The notes under the pieces: model-generated | Database searches by the model: none | Seen by the model: only the letters and a program-made list of their open reading frames with translations | Told to the model about the DNA's origin: nothing | Program-made: the position numbers and the translations under genes | DNA from: Nannobrachium achirus | Taxonomy: Eukaryota; Chordata; Actinopteri; Myctophiformes; Myctophidae | Reading direction: 5' to 3' | Assembly: GCA_963921795.1 (NCBI GenBank) | Contig: OY997652.1 | Location: 56,046,338-56,110,337 of the forward strand | DNA: 64,000 nt | Part shown: positions 1 through 11,057 of the stretch, one piece after another | How positions within the stretch are numbered: the stretch's first letter is position 1 | Layout: each line of letters begins with the position of its first letter

Positions 1-99
1 TGTTTCTATATGTCAGCAATCTTGCCAGCCATCGTCAAAGAAAAGGTCCTTTTCACTTAACTGGAGCTCAGTTAGTCTGTTCTTGAGAAACTACTATGT

Positions 100-364
100 C
101 AGTGGTTCTCAAACATTTTCATGTGAAGGACCCCCAAAATGATATTTATTTGGCCACGGACCCCCATTTCAAAATATCTAGTTCCAGGGACCACCCAGAA
201 GCAAAATTTTAGTTACAAAGTTCCGTTTGAAAATACATATATTAAAAGATTTGCACACATTTTCACGATTTAAAAAAAATAGCAGATCTACAAGCTCGCA
301 GCGCGGCACTCGGTGCCGCGCTGTGAGCTTGTATATCTGCTATTTTTCACTGGTTAAAGCATTC
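100..364 (+). repeat. hAT-like repeat unit with internal hairpin (left of exon 442-550)
   Basis: The unit starts CAGTGGTTCTCAAAC, the usual end of Charlie/MER5-type hAT elements. It goes on through GGACCCCC-rich sequence to a hairpin at 274-347 whose arms are AGCAGATCTACAAGCTC and its partner, and ends near TTAAAG. Further copies of the same unit lie at 665-893 (inverted) and 925-1045 (truncated). No transposase is encoded. It sits in an intron of the SH3BP2-like gene. Confidence 0.7.
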
Positions 365-441
365 GATAATTCTAGGTCTAAATGGGTTAATGAATTATTA
401 CCGTACACAGATAACTATATCAAAGCACGTGTTTTCTTCAG

Positions 442-550
442 ACGAGCATCCCCTGAGGGACAGAGCTTCCGAACGCTGGGGGACGAGGACAAGAAGAAAC
501 CCAAATCCAAACTCAGCGGGGAGGAAGACTCCGATGATGACTATGAAAAT
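442..550 (+). CDS. sh3bp2: SH3BP2-like adaptor, acidic linker exon (partial gene)
   Basis: This exon encodes 36 residues after one split base, ending in GEEDSDDDYEN. It matches the stretch just before the SH2 domain of SH3-domain-binding protein 2 (human DEDYEKVPLP). The acceptor is TTTTCTTCAG and the donor is GTAGGT at 551. Using GTAGGT rather than the nearby GTAACA keeps phase 0 into the next exon, which begins VHLPESVF. SH3BP2 is a cytoplasmic adaptor linking tyrosine kinases such as Syk, Src and Abl to PLC-gamma and Vav in immune cells and osteoclasts; this role comes from the family, not from this sequence. The PH domain and proline-rich exons must lie to the left of the window. The exon is flanked by two inverted copies of one hAT-like unit. 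Confidence 0.85.
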
Positions 551-664
551 GTAGGTAACACTCAAGGGCGTCACGGGGGGGGGGGGGGGGAGGGGGGGGA
601 GGGTGGGCAGTGGGACTGGGTTACTAGGGCCCAAGGTGGAGGGGCCTTAATTATTTTATATACC

Positions 665-893
665 GGTACTTTAGCTATTGAAAAATAGCAGATATACAAG
701 CTGCACTGCAAGCTTGTTGATCTGCTATTATAAGTCGTGAAAATGTGTACAAATCTTTGAATATCAGCGAACATTTGTAACTCAAATTTTTCTTCTGGGG
801 GGTCCCTGGAACTACATTTTTTGAGATGGGGGTCCGTGGCCAAATACATATCATTTTGGGGGTCCTTCATATGAAGAAGTTTGAGCACCATTG
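665..893 (-). repeat. hAT-like repeat unit, inverted copy (right of exon 442-550)
   Basis: The reverse complement begins CAATGGTGCTCAAAC and follows the 100-364 unit almost base for base through its GGACCCCC stretches to the hairpin at 681-729, ending at the same TAAAG boundary. The hairpin here is shorter, with GATATACAAGC opposite GCTTGTTGATC. With the left copy it forms an inverted repeat of about 230-260 bp around the SH3BP2-like exon. Confidence 0.7.
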
Positions 894-924
894 ACATAGA
901 AACCTTTTTTTTTTTTTTTAAACC

Positions 925-1045
925 TTAGAAGGATTTGAAATATTCAAATTTTCATGACTTTTTCAAAAATAGCAGATCTACAAGCTCACAGCGCGGCACT
1001 CGTGCCGCGCTGTGAGCTTGTATATCTGCTATTTTTCAATAGTTA
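925..1045 (+). repeat. Truncated third copy of the hAT-like unit with hairpin
   Basis: Only the inner half is present, from the TTTTCATGACTTTTTC stretch through a strong hairpin (965-1036) to CAATAGTTAAAG. The stem is AGCAGATCTACAAGCTCAC plus a GC-rich inner stem GCGCGGCAC/GTGCCGCGC. It stops at the same boundary as the other two units. Confidence 0.65.
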
Positions 1046-1320
1046 AAGTACCCAGGGCCCAGAATGTGATGCGACACCCATGGTAACACTACTCTAATAT
1101 TGAGGTGACTGATACTGGTGTTTGTGTGCAGTAAACTCCTCAGTGTTCACGTATGCATGTGTAACTCTGAGAGTTTAGATATGTGACATGTTTCACGTTT
1201 GGTTAGATCTGTTTTCACATTCATAAACTCTCAGCATTAAATGAACATTGAGGATTTGACAGGGTGGGTTCCTGTCAGATATCGGATTTGAGCGAGACCA
1301 TGGCTGTGTCCAATAGTGTT

Positions 1321-1392
1321 CACTGTATAGTGAGTATGCCATTTGTAGTGGTATCTGATTGTATAGTGATAATTATTATACACTATACAGTG
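1321..1392. repeat. Small inverted repeat, CACTGTATAGTG type
   Basis: CACTGTATAGTG at the left is repeated in inverted form as CACTATACAGTG at the right, with an AT-rich middle. It looks like a small decayed miniature element. The rest of the intron from 1046 to 1812 shows no coding signal. Confidence 0.4.
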
Positions 1393-1478
1393 GACTTATC
1401 ACACAATACATCACAAAACATTGAGTACAGACCTTATGTAACTGTACCATCATGCATTGTACTATACAAAATGCAAAC

Positions 1479-1507
1479 GTGTGTGTGTGTGCGTGCGTGT
1501 GCGCGCA

Positions 1508-1550
<43 letters not shown>

Positions 1551-1559
1551 ATGCGTGTT
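1479..1559. repeat. (TG)n/(GCGT)n microsatellite
   Basis: An imperfect TG run with GCGTGCGTGCGC interruptions, intronic in the SH3BP2-like gene. Confidence 0.95.
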
Positions 1560-1812
1560 ATTCATATTTTTGTGAAAAATGTTTAGACCAAGGCACTCTT
1601 GGGGGAAAGTTAAAAAGCCTTTATTTCAGGGCTAATGCATTGCAAGAATATTAAAAAATGCATTGCGGCACATTATGCCTTCTTCAGGGTGACTAAGCAA
1701 AAATGCAGAACAAACGTGGCTTTTATAGGAAACAGGACATGACATCACAAGCTCAAGCTTGTCAATTCATATTTTTGTATTTTATTTACTACTATTATTA
1801 TTTTATCGGCAG

Positions 1813-1868
1813 GTCCACCTACCAGAATCTGTGTTCATCGACACAACTGACACTGGCGATGTTGAAAG
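1813..1868 (+). CDS. sh3bp2: SH3BP2-like adaptor, exon at start of SH2 domain
   Basis: This 56-nt exon encodes VHLPESVFIDTTDTGDVE plus the first two bases of an Arg codon. Human SH3BP2 reads PLPNSVFVNTTESCEVER here, so the match is close and collinear. The acceptor is ATCGGCAG and the donor is AG|GTAACA at 1869. It opens the SH2 domain (first beta strand and alpha-A). The reading phase fits both neighbouring exons. Confidence 0.88.
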
Positions 1869-1932
1869 GTAACACTTTATTTCATTTATTGACAATAGTC
1901 CCTTGACAACGACCTAGACCCAGGATATACAA

Positions 1933-2855
1933 CAGTGGTGTAAAGTAACTAAATGTTGTACTTTTACTCCAGTACATGTATTTGAGCACATTAGTTACTA
2001 GTTACTTTGCAGATTTTTTCAACATATATTAACTACTTTAGCTCTATATATATTTTGGCCATTTGAAAATAGCCGATCAACCCATTGTGAGCTTGTAGAT
2101 CTGCTCTTTTCTAAAGATTTTTATACATTTGAAATTTCTGAAATGGAATCTTCTGCACAATGAATACTTTCTACTTTTGGTACTTTAGGTACATTTTGGT
2201 ACCAATACTTTTGTAGTTTTACTTAATTAGATTTTGAATACTGGACTTCTACTTTTAACTGAGTATCTGCATTGCAGTATTGATACTTTTACTTAAAGTT
2301 TTACTATGTAACTTTTTTTATAAAACAAATCTTAAAATTGTCCTAACTGTTAAATCGCTAAAGTTTTAGAACACCCACTCCGTTATTTTCAGCTTCTGAA
2401 GCCTTCTCTTTATATGTTTTCTATGAGCCGTGAGGGGGGGAGAATTTCGCGCCATGATTACGTAATCTGCATCATCTGTATACGTTGTGTATACGTTGCC
2501 CAATCACATCGCCGATCATGCACACATGGTACACTACCGGCCAATGCAGCGCATCTTGAAGTGGGGTCGCCATATTTGTAGTCGCCCGTGTGTCTCTTTA
2601 CTCAAAAGGTAATTCTCGCCTACCAGGCAGGGTGAAATAGTCCGTTTCTCCGGAATGCCTGAACGCACAGGAACCAGGGACCCCTCTAAAGATAGCTCTC
2701 GGCGTTGTGGAGGCAGACGCGGGGGTGTGAAGGTACGAAAAACGGGCGAAAGACGCGAACGCGACCGCGGTTTGCTATATGGCTACTGACCACTAGTTGA
2801 GAATCTTACACAGTATAGCTTTAAGTAAAGAATGTGAGTACTTTTCCCACCACTG
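1933..2855. mobile_element. Non-autonomous DNA transposon, AGTAC-rich hAT-like, 5-bp TSD
   Basis: The left end CAGTGGTGTAAAGTAACT and the right end AGTACTTTTCCCACCACTG are imperfect inverted repeats. Both are bordered by TACAA (1928-1932 and 2856-2860), a plausible 5-bp target duplication. A degenerate half hairpin lies at 2066-2110. A GC-richer insert at about 2560-2790 could encode a short Arg/Gly-rich peptide resembling the start of a fish LINE ORF, but this is weak. It occupies most of an SH3BP2-like intron. Confidence 0.6.
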
Positions 2856-2879
2856 TACAATAGCTGAGTATGTAACTGT

Positions 2880-2915
<36 letters not shown>
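2880..2915. repeat. (ATG)n microsatellite beside a splice acceptor
   Basis: About a dozen ATG units end only eight bases before the acceptor AG of exon 2924-2996, so they replace most of the usual pyrimidine tract. Confidence 0.95.
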
Positions 2916-2923
2916 TCCTCCAG

Positions 2924-2996
2924 GTTGTTCCTAAAGTGTCCCAACTCTCCGCGGGACGGCTTGTATGGCATCAGGAAAGGCACTAGAACACCCAAG
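2924..2996 (+). CDS. sh3bp2: SH3BP2-like adaptor, SH2 domain exon
   Basis: One base completes the split Arg codon, then 24 codons read LFLKCPNSPRDGLYGIRK and on to TPK. Human SH3BP2 has [20 protein letters not shown] in this place. The Arg in GLYGIRK is at the position of the phosphotyrosine-binding arginine of SH2 domains (the FLVR equivalent). The acceptor is TCCTCCAG with an (ATG)n run directly upstream; the donor is AAG|GTAATA. The call is firm because it is collinear and in phase with both neighbouring exons. Confidence 0.9.
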
Positions 2997-3021
2997 GTAA
3001 TATTCTACTCTACTCTATTAC

Positions 3022-3443
3022 AGAAGGGGTCCTCATTGTTTTCCAGGCCAAAGACCCCTTAGGTTAGAGATATATGAAGCAGGGACCCCCCCACCTACAT
3101 TTATTGTAATGATATTGTGTTGCTATTGTGCTAAACAATATCATAGATTTCATAGATGGCGTTTCTATATCAGTTAGATTCATGATAAATATTCATTCAC
3201 TCAATACATTGTAAACTTGACCGTTGGCTCTGTTCTTGGTCTGCTCATTTTTCACACTTTACTTAACCTCTTCACCAAAAATTGCTGATCTGAGCTTGTA
3301 GATCTGCCATTTTCGGCTGCTGTTCCACCAGAATAGGGATGCTAGGGTTCATGTGAAAATAAAAAAAAAGACCTTAAGTTGCTCCCCTCCTGTAGCAACT
3401 CTGAGGACCCCTAGGGGTCCCGGACCCCCTTTTGAAGATCCAT
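3022..3443 (-). repeat. hAT-like miniature element (GGACCCC family)
   Basis: The left end CAGAAGGGGTCCTC and the right end CCCCCTTTTGAAGATCC match, in reverse, the element at 8894-9316, including the internal GAAGCAGGGACCCCC stretch. A shrunken hairpin lies at 3280-3316 (GAGCTTGTAGATCTGCC). No coding capacity. Confidence 0.55.
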
Positions 3444-3513
3444 GGTATAGTTATGAAGTTTGAGCGGTAATGCAACATCAATAAAACCTATTTTTTCACT
3501 CTGTGTTTACCAG

Positions 3514-3573
3514 GTGTTAGTTGTCTGGGATGAGAGTCTGGGAAAATCTAGAAACTACAGAATGTTTCAGGAG
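3514..3573 (+). CDS. sh3bp2: SH3BP2-like adaptor, central SH2 exon
   Basis: This 60-nt, phase-0 exon encodes VLVVWDESLGKSRNYRMFQE. Human SH3BP2 reads VLVVWDETSNKVRNYRIFE, nearly identical and the best single anchor for the gene call. It covers the central beta strands of the SH2 domain. The acceptor is TTTACCAG and the donor is GAG|GTAAGA. A (CA)n run starts about 30 bases after the donor. Confidence 0.93.
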
Positions 3574-3596
3574 GTAAGAAACAGAATTACATACAG

Positions 3597-3604
<8 letters not shown>

Positions 3605-3666
<62 letters not shown>
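3605..3666. repeat. (CA)n microsatellite
   Basis: An uninterrupted CA run just downstream of the exon 3514-3573 donor. Confidence 0.97.
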
Positions 3667-3667
<1 letters not shown>

Positions 3668-3952
3668 CACCTTCAGTGTACTACAACACATTGGAGTCCC
3701 CTACACCGTGTCCCTCTCTGCTTTCCTAACACTTCATTAGACACAAATCTAAACAGCATGAGGTACCAGACATATGGGCTTAAAGGAAAATCTCATCACA
3801 TCAATATGGGCTGGATTCACTTCATTGGGGGGAAATTGTTCAAGAGGTGATGAATAACTGTAAATGCATAATGTGCACCAGCAGGGACATGCAGAGAATG
3901 TTAAGAGAGGCAGGGGCTGAGATTTCTAAAACAGCCTTTTGGTGAAAATATC

Positions 3953-4012
3953 GAAAATAGCAGACCTCCAAGCTCACAACACGTCGCAGAGCTTGGTGGT
4001 CGGCTATTTTCG
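3953..4012. repeat. Hairpin motif copy with altered arms
   Basis: AAATAGCAGACCTCCAAGCTC faces GAGCTTGGTGGTCGGCTATTT. Compared with the usual GATCTACAAGCTC arm, both arms carry related changes, so pairing is largely kept. Confidence 0.7.
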
Positions 4013-4253
4013 GTACTTGATACCAAACTAAACTAAGCATTCACGTTCAGGAGAGGCAATTCTCTTGAATGCTGCCTTCAGGTATGGCATGGAAAGAGGG
4101 GCATTTGCATTTCTTTCACCATAGTAAAAACTGCATTGGTGGTGTGGAGGGGGCACTTTTTACAGACGAGTAAAGGGGCAGGGTCTATGTGTGCACGGGC
4201 CTGTGCACCAGTGACAAGGTCATAGTTGAATGACGACCGTGCAGGGTTCCCAC

Positions 4254-5044
4254 TAGTGATGCGCGGATAGGCTTCTGAAGTCATCCGAATCCATCCGCGC
4301 AAATTCATTATCCGCCCATTATCCAACCGCATTAATTATATCATCCAATTTATAAATCCGCACCATCCTCATCCGCAACTTCAAAAGTATTATTATTATT
4401 ATTACCCTTATTATTAGGCTAATATTATTTTCTGGTGTTCTGCTGTTAGTTTTCTTAGTTGTGCGATCACAGAAATGCATTGATCTAGCCTACGGAATGT
4501 CTCCGTTCGTCTTTTTTTCTTTCTTTTTTTTTTTTTTGGAGTCGGTGCTGTGCGTCGATGCAGACCAACCAGACATGCAGGCAGACAGAGTCAGACACAC
4601 AAGAGAAAGAGAGAGCGAGGGAGAGAGCGAAAGCGAGAGGAACAAACACAACTTAGTGGGAAGTTTAACTTACCTACTGTACAGTAGACTACTTTACAAT
4701 ATGGACTATGGAGAGATTCACTTTTAAGCGCAGCGCAACAAGAGGTAATGATGAGTGCGACGATGCATGCCGTGATGCCGTTTAAGTGGACACAGCTGTT
4801 TAGTTTTATCATGGACTGCACATTGCCTCATGAAAAATGATGGTTACTTTACAAAGTATACAAAATAACACACACTAACACAGACACAAGCATACCTAGA
4901 TATTAGGCCATAATTTATTTCCTGCATTATTTCATCCGCGGATATCCGAAATTAATTAATAATTATATTTGATTGATCCAAATCCGACTGCACCGCGGAT
5001 CACCGCGGTCCACCGCGGCTAAAACCGCTATCCGCGCATCTCTA
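4254..5044. mobile_element. hAT miniature element with 8-bp TSD GTTCCCAC
   Basis: The termini TAGTGATGCGCGGATAGG and CTATCCGCGCATCTCTA are inverted repeats. The exact 8-bp duplication GTTCCCAC lies at 4246-4253 and 5045-5052, the hAT signature length. Subterminal ATCCGCGG repeats are many at both ends. There is no recognisable transposase in its 791 bp, so it is non-autonomous. Confidence 0.85.
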
Positions 5045-5262
5045 GTTCCCACACATTTTTACCAATTAATTTCCAAAACTTTATATAGCATATATAACAA
5101 TAATTCAGCTCAATAACAAGTCGCTTACTCCTATGCGCAATGCCCAAAGACAGGTAGTGTATGGCTGTGGTTCTCAACCTTTTCAGGCTGTGACCCCCGA
5201 AATAATCATATTTTAACTGATGAGCACTAAGAGTTGAGGAATTTTGTATAACACGTTTCTAT

Positions 5263-5340
5263 TGTGAAAATAGCAGATCTACATGCTCACAACGCCTCGC
5301 AGCGCGAGGCGTTGTGAGCATGTAGATCGGCTATTTTCAC
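5263..5340. repeat. Near-perfect hairpin motif copy (ACATGCTCAC arms)
   Basis: The arm GATCTACATGCTCACAACGC pairs almost perfectly with its partner GCGTTGTGAGCATGTAGATC. The shared base change (CATGC/GCATG instead of CAAGC/GCTTG) is present in both arms. Confidence 0.85.
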
Positions 5341-5576
5341 AATTTCTGCCTCTAATATTTGACAATTTGGCCAATGTTTAATTTGTCATTTCAGAGGTAT
5401 TAACAAAATCAATAACCAAAGACAATGCATAGCTATTTTTTCCAGGACCTTCCAGGACCCTTGATCAATTCCAAAACTTTTCCAGTACTGGAAAAACATT
5501 TTTCTAATTTCAAAATATTTCCAGGAATTTCATGACCGTGGGAACCCTGACCGTGTCTTTTGTGGTGTCGTTACAG

Positions 5577-5726
5577 GAGGAGGAGGTGTTTCTGGACGGT
5601 GACTTCAGGTTCCCATCTCTGGACGCGCTGGTTGAACACTACCACAGCCACCCTCTGCCCAACCACGGATCCCTCTGTTTACAGCAGCCTTATGGATACA
5701 CACAGCCTTATCTAAAGCCTAGGTGA
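5577..5726 (+). CDS. sh3bp2: SH3BP2-like adaptor, last exon, end of SH2 domain
   Basis: The final coding exon begins EEEVFLDGDFRFPSLDALVE and continues HYHSHPLPNHGSLCLQQPYG to a TGA at 5724-5726. Human SH3BP2 ends [20 protein letters not shown] then LRHPYGYTGPR, so the fish protein is a few residues longer (ending YTQPYLKPR). The acceptor is TCGTTACAG. A reading that starts at the ATG at 5532 is only intron read-through in frame. A transposon end lies 27 bp upstream and so borders the branch-point region. The five exons in the window give about 148 residues. Confidence 0.93.
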   Translation, partial: EEEVFLDGDFRFPSLDALVEHYHSHPLPNHGSLCLQQPYGYTQPYLKPR

Positions 5727-5838
5727 CCCCCCCGAACCCTGCACCGCACAATCCTGGGAGTCCTTCTAACTCTGAGAGTGTATACATGTAATCAAATGGT
5801 CCATTTGGTTACACGGTCTCAGAGTTACAAAGGGATTC

Positions 5839-5844
5839 AATAAA
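5839..5844 (+). other. Putative polyadenylation signal of the SH3BP2-like gene
   Basis: AATAAA lies 113 bp after the stop codon. No better signal is seen closer, though a longer 3' UTR cannot be excluded. Confidence 0.5.
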
Positions 5845-6100
5845 TGGATAAATTAAAGATTTTGCTGTGCGGCTATGAACATTCTCCATCCTGTCACGGA
5901 TCACTCGGCCAGTAACCGGAAGATTGTTTTTGTGAAGGAAAAAAACTGAACAAACTAAGCTACTCGCTTTTTTGTATTTTTGTACATTTGCACTTCGAAG
6001 ACAGAGAAGAAGGAACCAGCATTGAATCTATGATGAACACATTCCTCGTGTGAACAAGGCAAGCCATAAAACGTTGTAAACACTTTAATTTTAGCTTTAG

Positions 6101-6508
<408 letters not shown>

Positions 6509-6828
6509 TTTAGTTCATACTGACCTTTTGACAAGTGTCGCTCAGTAAGAAAACGGAAAGAAGTGGAAACCATCTCTCAGTAGGACATATTGTGCATGTG
6601 CGGTAGTTGGCCACACATACAGTAGATGCTGTAACATCAAACTCATGACTATGACATTACTGCCATGCATGCTGTGCGGTGTCTGACCACAGGGGGGTGC
6701 TGTGATGCCAAATGACGGCAAAATGAATGGAGTGTTAGTGGGATGGACCAAACTGAAGACTGAAGCACTTTGAAAGCACCTGATTAAATAAGGACATGCT
6801 ATATGTGACTGACAGAGCTCAAAGAAAC

Positions 6829-8760
6829 AATTACTGATAGAGGAATGTCATTTACCAATACACAGGATACTGTATCATGCAACTATCCCAAGTTGTGCTG
6901 TTGAGAATCAGAATTCTTCATTTTACTTGGTGTATAATGAGTTTCTATGCAGGAATGATGATGCCCGGTTTGATATGCATTAGGCCACTGATTCTCAAAG
7001 TGGGGTCTGGGGACCCCCATGGGTCCTTGAGGGAGTTCCAGGTTCCAGCTAAGTGATAGTTAGGAACAACACATGGACCCTTATGGGTATGTAACTCAGG
7101 GACCCTACAGGTCCATTTGGTTACATTTGTACACTCTCGAGTTGAGTTACATTGACATTGATTTAACATAAATAATTGGGGTCTCATTATAGATATAAAC
7201 GCCACTAAATGGTGGTCCGTAGCCTAATGCATGTCAATCTGGGGGTCCTTGAAATTAAAATGGTTTAAAATCACTGCTACTAGAGAATGTTCTCTTATGG
7301 GGGTCCCTGGCATATCGCTTCATATGGGGGTCCGCGGGCTAGCAAGTGTCAATTTGGGGCTCCTTGACATGAAAAGGTTTGAGAACCACTGCATTAGGCC
7401 ATGGACTCTCGTCCCATATGATAAATAAATAGAATAACATCTTAATTTAACTCTGAGAGTGTACACATGGAACTAAGTTGGTGCCATTTGAACACGCTCA
7501 GAGTTGAAGCCTGTGAGGGTCTATCGGGTTCCTAACTATCAATCATTCAGCTCTCAAAGACCCCTTGGGGGGCTTCGGACCCTACGGTGCGAGGCGTTGT
7601 GTGCTTGTAGATCTGCTGTTTTCACTACTGTTGTGCGACAGCCTTGTATGATGAAGCAGGGCTTTACTTTGAGAAGAAACGTACAAATTTGAAACTTGGA
7701 AATACAAGGTTTCTTCCCGACAGTGACGATATTATGTTGGTGTGCCCATGGATTCTTGGGACATGAAAAGTGTGCCCATGCAGAAAAAAGGTTGAGAAAC
7801 ACTGGCTTAGATGTTGGTTAAAGGTGTTTTGTGGAGTTAAATGGCCATTTACACTGAACACTAAAATCAAGAATTCAAGTGGATGGCAGTGTTCACTTTA
7901 TGGTGTTGAATTAGACCAGTGGTTCGTAACTTCGGGCCATGAGCCCCCAAAATAATCATATTTGAACTGGGGGGAACCACTGAATTGGACCACTGACACT
8001 GACAGAAAGTTCAGCGATGAACTTTCATGAGTTCCAAAACCAAACATCTCTGAATCTTTTCTCAACATCTCAAGCGCTGCCTTCATAGAACTCCGTCATG
8101 ACGACTTCAGTCATTTGTTTTTTTAAACCATTTTTCACCCAGTGCCAATTGCCTAAGCTGTAATTCCGGGCAATTCTGCTTGCCCTCTGCCAACCTGGAG
8201 AGGGCCTCTAACTTAGCTCATGTTTCCTTCAATGCATGAGGAGTGGGCAGGCCTCTTCTTATCACCTGACAGGGAGTTTCCCCGGAAGGACACAGCGCGT
8301 GGAAGGAACACGTTCCAACAAGTCGCCTGCTGGTCAGGGGGAGGCAGTATAGAGACCAGGATTACTGCATGTTTTTGTGAGGGTACCTACCCTAGGGGAC
8401 ACGGGGAGAACATGTAAGCTCCAGCACATGCAAACTTCAAGCAATACATTTCTTTAAAAGTACATGTTGACAAATCTCCTATAATGGACTCATTCAACAT
8501 GAAGAGAGCATGTCGGACTGTGCCAAACTAGTAATTTACTTCAGAGTTTGTAATGTAAGTTTGTAATGTTAACTTAATTTGTTTTTTTTAAGTGACTTTT
8601 AAAAACTGTTTGTGATGTTGCTACATAAATAATAATTGATTCCTTATTTTGTTCCTTATGTTGTTTGACATGGAGATTTGGAGATTTAAGGTTGAATGAT
8701 GAATAAACAGTTTAAAGGATTGGTGCACTGACAAAGTAGTTTTTTATCAACAACGACATT
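6829..8760. repeat. Duplicated block B
   Basis: This aligns with 12030-13080: the shared opening is ACTGATAGAGGAATGT, followed by CAACTATCCCAAGTTGTGC, and later CTTCAATGCATGAGGAGTG and the GCGTGGAAGGAAC stretch. This copy holds extra repeat material at about 7180-7400 and a half hairpin at 7591-7625. No gene is seen in it. Confidence 0.65.
7917..7982. mobile_element. 66-bp minimal hAT element with TSD
   Basis: CAGTGGTTCGTAAC at one end and GGGGGAACCACTG at the other, bordered by AATTAGAC and AATTGGAC (one mismatch in 8). This is a hAT derivative reduced to little more than its termini. The copy in block B' (12582-12651) sits at the same site. Confidence 0.7.
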
Positions 8761-8893
8761 TCAGTCTGGTAACTCACGATATATTGAACAATGTTTCTTA
8801 TTAATGCGTATACCGTATACAATATAAGTGGAAAATACTTGAGTAAAAGTACTTGAGTATTTACTCAAGAGTATTTTTTTTTTACTTTTAAAG

Positions 8894-9316
8894 CAGGGGT
8901 CTTCAACAGGGGGTCCGGGACTCCTAGGGGGTCCTCAGAGTTACTACAAGGGGGTCCTACAAATCTTTGTGTAATAGAAACTTTTTTTTCTCCTTTTTTA
9001 TATAGACTGTGTTGACTTGAACCCTAGTGTCCATATTATGAGAACTTTAGCTTGTAGATCAGTTATTTTTGACAAAAAGGTATGGTGTAGAGGGGAAAAA
9101 GAGCAGACTATAAGTACAGAGTGAAAGGTCAAGTTTATTAAGTATCAACGGTTCAAGTGGTTAAATATCTGAAAACACAAACTGACATGAATCCAAAATA
9201 CACTGATGATTGTGCTGTCAAGCAATGAAACTGGAATCTATGAAAAGGTTGTGGGGGTCCCTGCTTCATCTCTCTCTCAACTTAGGAGTCCTTGGCCTGA
9301 AAACGTTGACCCCTGT
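8894..9316. mobile_element. hAT-like element inside an older AGTAC-type element
   Basis: The ends CAGGGGTCTTCAACAGGGGG and AAACGTTGACCCCTG are inverted repeats flanked by TTTTAAAG (8886-8893) and TATTAAAG (9317-9324). A half hairpin lies at 9043-9071. The surrounding AAAGTACTTGAGTATTTACTC and TAAATACTTGTACTTGTTAC sequence at about 8826-9410 is an older element of the kind seen at 40788-41522. Confidence 0.65.
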
Positions 9317-9559
9317 ATTAAAGTCATTTTTAAATGCTCTACTTTTGAGTCATTTAAAAAGTAAATACTTGTACTTGTTACTTTTCATTTGGACAATGAG
9401 TAAGAGTAGTTCATATTTTTTGTCTCTTTTTGTATTTGTATCGTTGCTCCTGCCTCCCTTCCTTCCCCCAAACCTCCACAATGGAAACATTTGGTGTTTT
9501 TATGCTTTTGGAATCATTTTCGATGAAGTGATCAATCAATCAACCAATCAATCAAACAG

Positions 9560-10222
9560 ACCCTCAGGTTGTCTCTAGCAGGGGTTTTCAAAGTGGGTGA
9601 CGCGACGGCAGTCCAGGGGGCCGCGAGATAATTTGATAATATTTTGAATTTATTTGGACGCTTGAAAAAATATTTAGTATCTCAACGTTTTCCTCGCAAC
9701 ATAATCACTAAAATATCGTCACTGTTGGGCAGAAACCTTGTATCTCCAAGTTTCAAATGTGTACGTCTTTTGGTCAAATATAGCCCTACTTCATCATACA
9801 AGACTGTCGCACAAAACTAGTGAAAACAGCCGATCTACAAGCATTGTGTGCTTGTAGATCTGCTGTTTGCACTAGTTTAGTACATTTTATAGATGATAAA
9901 TACAAAACAAACGGTTTTGGACATACAAGGTTTCCACGGATATGCTATAAATATAAGGTGCTGGGAGTGAAAAGTATAATGTAGGGGTGCCTCGGATTAA
10001 AAAAATATTTATGGGGTGCCCTGAGACAAAAACAGGTTTGGGAACCCCTGGTCTATAGGGATTGTAGATGTGGAGGGCATGAGGTCTGTCCTGGTTGCTG
10101 GTGACTGTGGTCTTGTTGGTTCCATGAGTCTTGTTAGCTCTGTAGATGGAACTGTTCTCCCGGTCTGTCCAGTAGATGTGATCCTCAAACAGAGTGATAT
10201 ATCCGATGTTGTCCTGACTGTC
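9560..10222 (-). pseudogene. Orphan LRP/LDLR class-B (YWTD) exon split by a hAT insertion
   Basis: Read on the minus strand from 10222, the sequence gives [20 protein letters not shown] then [20 protein letters not shown] and [10 protein letters not shown]. This is the YWTD beta-propeller repeat of LDL-receptor-related proteins (LRP1 type; compare HIYWTD, SIYRA, HIYHPLRQP). A plausible acceptor, ATGTTGATGTCAG, precedes it. After the codon AGA the 472-bp hAT element intervenes, and beyond it the sequence resumes with CAACCTGAG, which would read RQPE, the usual end of this segment in LRP1. No neighbouring LRP exon is seen, so this is most likely a stray, dead exon copy. I cannot exclude one exon of a gene with very long introns. 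Confidence 0.7.
9579..10050. mobile_element. hAT miniature element inserted in an LRP-like exon
   Basis: The ends CAGGGGTTTTCAAAG and TTTGGGAACCCCTG are bordered by GTCTCTAG (9571-9578) and GTCTATAG (10051-10058), an 8-bp duplication with one change. It carries a compact hairpin at 9819-9872 (GATCTACAAGC opposite GCTTGTAGATC). The host sequence on both sides reads as one LDLR class-B exon. Confidence 0.8.
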
Positions 10223-11049
10223 CTGACATCAACATAAATCAAACATAAATATTATAGTTCAAATGACTAAGTTATGTATTCAATAGTAAATAAGTCATTA
10301 CTGTGCGTGCGTGCGTGTGTTTGTGTCTGCTAAATGCCTAAATTCTACATTTATAAATGATGCATCTCTAGAGATCTAGAAATCAAAAATCAAAATCATC
10401 TTTTTGTCTTGTGTTTAGGAGTGAATGTCAGAAGTAACACATCAACTATTATGAAAAGAAATGGGAATGTCTTATCTATAGGCAATAATGAATATTTAAT
10501 AAAGAGAGGAGTAGATGGCTTATATCTATTTGACTGTGAAATCATTCTCAGAAACCTCTTATGAATGACCAATAATTTAGTTTGATATGTTGGATATGTC
10601 GCAACCCAAACAATATTACAGTAATTAATATGAGGGAAAGTTAAGCTAGGCTATAATAAAGTGTTAAATGAGATAGATGAAGGAAGAACAAGTGGACAGA
10701 CTTTTCTCAATATACCAAGCATCTTCATAGACCTCATACATATAATATCAATATGTTGTTTCCAGTTTAACTGTCAACTTTGGCATGCAGAAAACAGAGA
10801 GAAGTCTCCAAGCTCAACTCTCCTGCTCATTGAGAAAGCACCGCCTCATGGTTGAATGGCCACACTACACATCGAAATAAGATACTAGACATCTAGGGGG
10901 CGCGGCTGAGAAATCTGGGGGAGTGCCAAAGGTACCCTAACCCAAAAAGGGAATCTAGAAACAGAGCCTAAAGGTGGATGCTGGGAGGGTGTTGAGTTGC
11001 AAAACTTTAAGGCCAGCTGCAGACAGCAAGGCAAAGGAGAGCATAGAGA
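10223..11049. other. AT-rich region with no gene seen
   Basis: Contains a short GTGCGTGCGTGCG run near 10300 and scattered AT-rich sequence. Short open stretches here match no family I recognise. Confidence 0.5.
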
Positions 11050-11057
11050 CATGCAGC

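Larger units (their letters stand above)
4242..5549. mobile_element. Outer DNA transposon, CAGGGTTCCCAC ends, interrupted by a hAT insert
   Basis: The ends CAGGGTTCCCAC (4242-4253) and GTGGGAACCCTG (5538-5549) are perfect inverted repeats flanked by ACCGTG on both sides (6-bp duplication). A second element (4254-5044) has landed 12 bp inside the left end, so the outer element resumes at 5045. Its body has TTCCAAAACTT and TTTCCAGGAATTTCATGA stretches and no transposase. Within it, at about 5164-5400, is a further GGTTCTCAACC-type insert carrying a hairpin. The right end is only 27 bp from the last SH3BP2-like exon. Confidence 0.75.
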